Source of the DNA: an uncultured Caryophanales bacterium
GTDB lineage: Bacteria > Bacillota_I > Bacilli_A > RF39 > UBA660
Assembly: GCA_946402785.1 (NCBI GenBank)
Contig: CAMIXP010000090.1
Coordinates: 1-5,460, forward strand
Reading direction: 5' to 3'
DNA length: 5,460 bases
Part shown: positions 4,433 through 5,460 of the stretch, in pieces
Layout: each line of letters opens with the position of its first letter
How positions within the stretch are numbered: the stretch's first letter is position 1
Position numbers and translations under genes: made by a program
The notes under the pieces: generated by a model
Told to the model about the DNA's origin: nothing
The model's input: the letters and a program-made list of their open reading frames with translations, nothing else
The model's database searches: none

Positions 4433-5413
4433 ATGAAATGTATACATTGTAATAATGAAATTGATAACGATTCAAAATTCTGTGTTTTCTGTGGAAAAGA
4501 AGTAACTCCATCAGCAGAGCCACCAAAAGAAGCACAACCTACAACAGTACCATCAACGGTTATTCCACCACAAACACCAGTAGCAACTTATGTGAATAAT
4601 GGTCAACCAGTTCAACCTAAAAAGAGTAATACTGGACTAATCGTAGGAATTATTTTAGGAGTAGTCGCATTACTTGCAGTCATCATTATTGTCCCAATTG
4701 TATTAGTATTCTCAAAAGTAGCATCTGAAATTAAGAATATTGATAATCCAATTGAAGATTATATAGAAGACAAAGATGAAGGAAAAGTTGTTTATACAAC
4801 AAAAGATCCATCAGGACGTGAAATTAAAATAGTAAAAGACAGTGTTTATACTTTAAAGGTAGATACAAGTTATTTATATGATAAAGCACATGAACTTCAA
4901 GAAGATGCTAAAATGATCACAAGAGATGAAGCAGATAAATTAAGTGGAACAGAAAAAGAAAAAGAAGCAACTAAAGAAATGTTAAAGATTCTAAAAGGAT
5001 ACATGTTTGAAACGGAAAAAGAAATTGAAGAAGATTTAACAGAAGCAGGATTTACTAAAGAAGAAATCAAATTTGCAAGAGAACATGTAGGAGTAGACTG
5101 GAAAGAACAAGCATATATTGAAGCACTATATTATTTAGCATCAGGTGGTATGTCTAAAGACGGATTATATGATCAATTGTTATATGAAGGATATTCAGAA
5201 GAATATGCAAAATATGCAGTATCAAAAGAAGATATCAACTATTATGAACAAGCTGTCCATGATGCTTTATTCTCAAGATATACATCTGCTAAGTATGGAG
5301 ATGCAGATACAAAAGAAGATGCAGAAAGAAGTTTAAAACTAGATGGATATACAGAAGATGAAATAAAATTTGCCATCAAAACTGTATACGATGAAATGGA
5401 AGAAAAATATTAA
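4433..5413 (+). CDS. zinc-ribbon, single-pass membrane protein with C-terminal Ltp-like repeats
   Basis: The product has 326 residues; ATG 4433 follows AGAGG (4421-4425) at 7 bases. An N-terminal zinc ribbon has paired cysteines C3-x2-C6 and C17-x2-C20 with the usual CxFCGK ending. A Pro/Thr-rich linker (25-62) leads to one long hydrophobic helix (about 68-94), then an acidic stretch. Residues about 185-320 hold three related helical repeats: DLTEAGFTKEEIKFA with VDWKEQA, then QLLYEGYSEEYAKYAV with INYYEQA, then SLKLDGYTEDEIKFAI. This 'L..eGfs.eea.yAv...dWneqA' pattern is that of the Ltp family (host cell-surface-exposed lipoprotein), known from a Streptococcus phage superinfection-exclusion lipoprotein and many Bacillota surface proteins. 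Here a membrane helix replaces the lipoprotein signal. Predicted topology is zinc ribbon inside, repeats outside. It is second in the operon after the LYGPPP gene. The job is unknown. Confidence 0.85.
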   Translation: MKCIHCNNEIDNDSKFCVFCGKEVTPSAEPPKEAQPTTVPSTVIPPQTPVATYVNNGQPVQPKKSNTGLIVGIILGVVALLAVIIIVPIVLVFSKVASEIKNIDNPIEDYIEDKDEGKVVYTTKDPSGREIKIVKDSVYTLKVDTSYLYDKAHELQEDAKMITRDEADKLSGTEKEKEATKEMLKILKGYMFETEKEIEEDLTEAGFTKEEIKFAREHVGVDWKEQAYIEALYYLASGGMSKDGLYDQLLYEGYSEEYAKYAVSKEDINYYEQAVHDALFSRYTSAKYGDADTKEDAERSLKLDGYTEDEIKFAIKTVYDEMEEKY

Positions 5414-5442
5414 AGACAAACAAAAAAAGTTTGTCTTTTTTT
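5412..5442 (+). terminator. intrinsic terminator of the LYGPPP / zinc-ribbon operon
   Basis: AAAGACAAAC (5412-5421) pairs perfectly with GTTTGTCTTT (5429-5438) around a loop of seven A, and the T run extends to 5442. It starts within the TAA stop codon. Confidence 0.9.
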
Positions 5443-5453
5443 ATGTACGAATA

Positions 5454-5460
5454 TGATATA
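5454..5460 (+). promoter_or_regulatory. possible cut-off extended -10 of the next gene
   Basis: The window ends in TATGATATA, the same bases that open the extended -10 at 3967-3975. The rest of the hexamer is outside the window, so this is only a hint that another plus-strand gene follows. Confidence 0.2.

Noticed and set aside
5145..5336. 63-codon plus-strand frame within the zinc-ribbon/Ltp gene
   Set aside because: An out-of-frame shadow rich in Met, Gln and Lys; the main frame has clear Ltp repeats across the same bases.
1..5460. TGA read as tryptophan (mycoplasma-type code)
   Set aside because: Tryptophan is encoded by TGG throughout and the isomerase gene ends cleanly at TGA just before the next ribosome site.

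Overview
The window is AT-rich DNA with strong ribosome binding sites and TATAAT -10 boxes, often in the extended TGN form. Leaders are very short, and T-tailed hairpin terminators sit on or next to stop codons. Arginine is mostly AGA, and tryptophan is TGG with TGA used as a stop, so the genetic code is the standard bacterial one and not the mycoplasma code. Together with a pyrophosphate-type phosphofructokinase, a DUF5684-like membrane protein and an Ltp-type surface protein, this suggests a low-GC Bacillota (Firmicutes) bacterium, perhaps an anaerobic gut lineage of Bacilli/Erysipelotrichia or Clostridia. The lineage is an inference; there is no rRNA or other strong marker.

Region 1 (1-263): the last 20 codons of an upstream gene, then about 160 bases with no convincing gene, an imperfect long-loop inverted repeat, and a terminator that overlaps the promoter of the next operon. 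Region 2 (288-2081): a two-gene operon encoding a TIM-barrel sugar-phosphate isomerase/epimerase-like enzyme and an unusual three-part protein. The latter has two nucleoside-2-deoxyribosyltransferase-like modules followed by an Ada-type cysteine module. The operon ends in a hairpin that includes the stop codon. Region 3 (2063-3372): a monocistronic pyrophosphate-dependent phosphofructokinase gene with its own promoter and terminator. Region 4 (3379-3899, minus strand): a small four-helix membrane protein of DUF5684 type, convergent with the phosphofructokinase gene.

Region 5 (about 3897-5442): a divergent promoter region of about 100 bases, then a two-gene operon. Its first gene encodes a soluble charged protein built from near-identical 18-residue LYGPPP repeats. 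Its second encodes a membrane protein with a cytoplasmic zinc ribbon, a proline-rich linker, one membrane helix and external Ltp-like repeats.

The phosphofructokinase is ordinary central metabolism (glycolysis using pyrophosphate). The most interesting parts are the deoxyribosyltransferase/Ada fusion and the LYGPPP-repeat plus zinc-ribbon/Ltp pair next to a divergent membrane protein. The latter group could be a small envelope-associated module, but nothing in the sequence proves its function. About 90% of the window is coding. There are no rRNA, tRNA, CRISPR, IS or phage-integration features that I can support.
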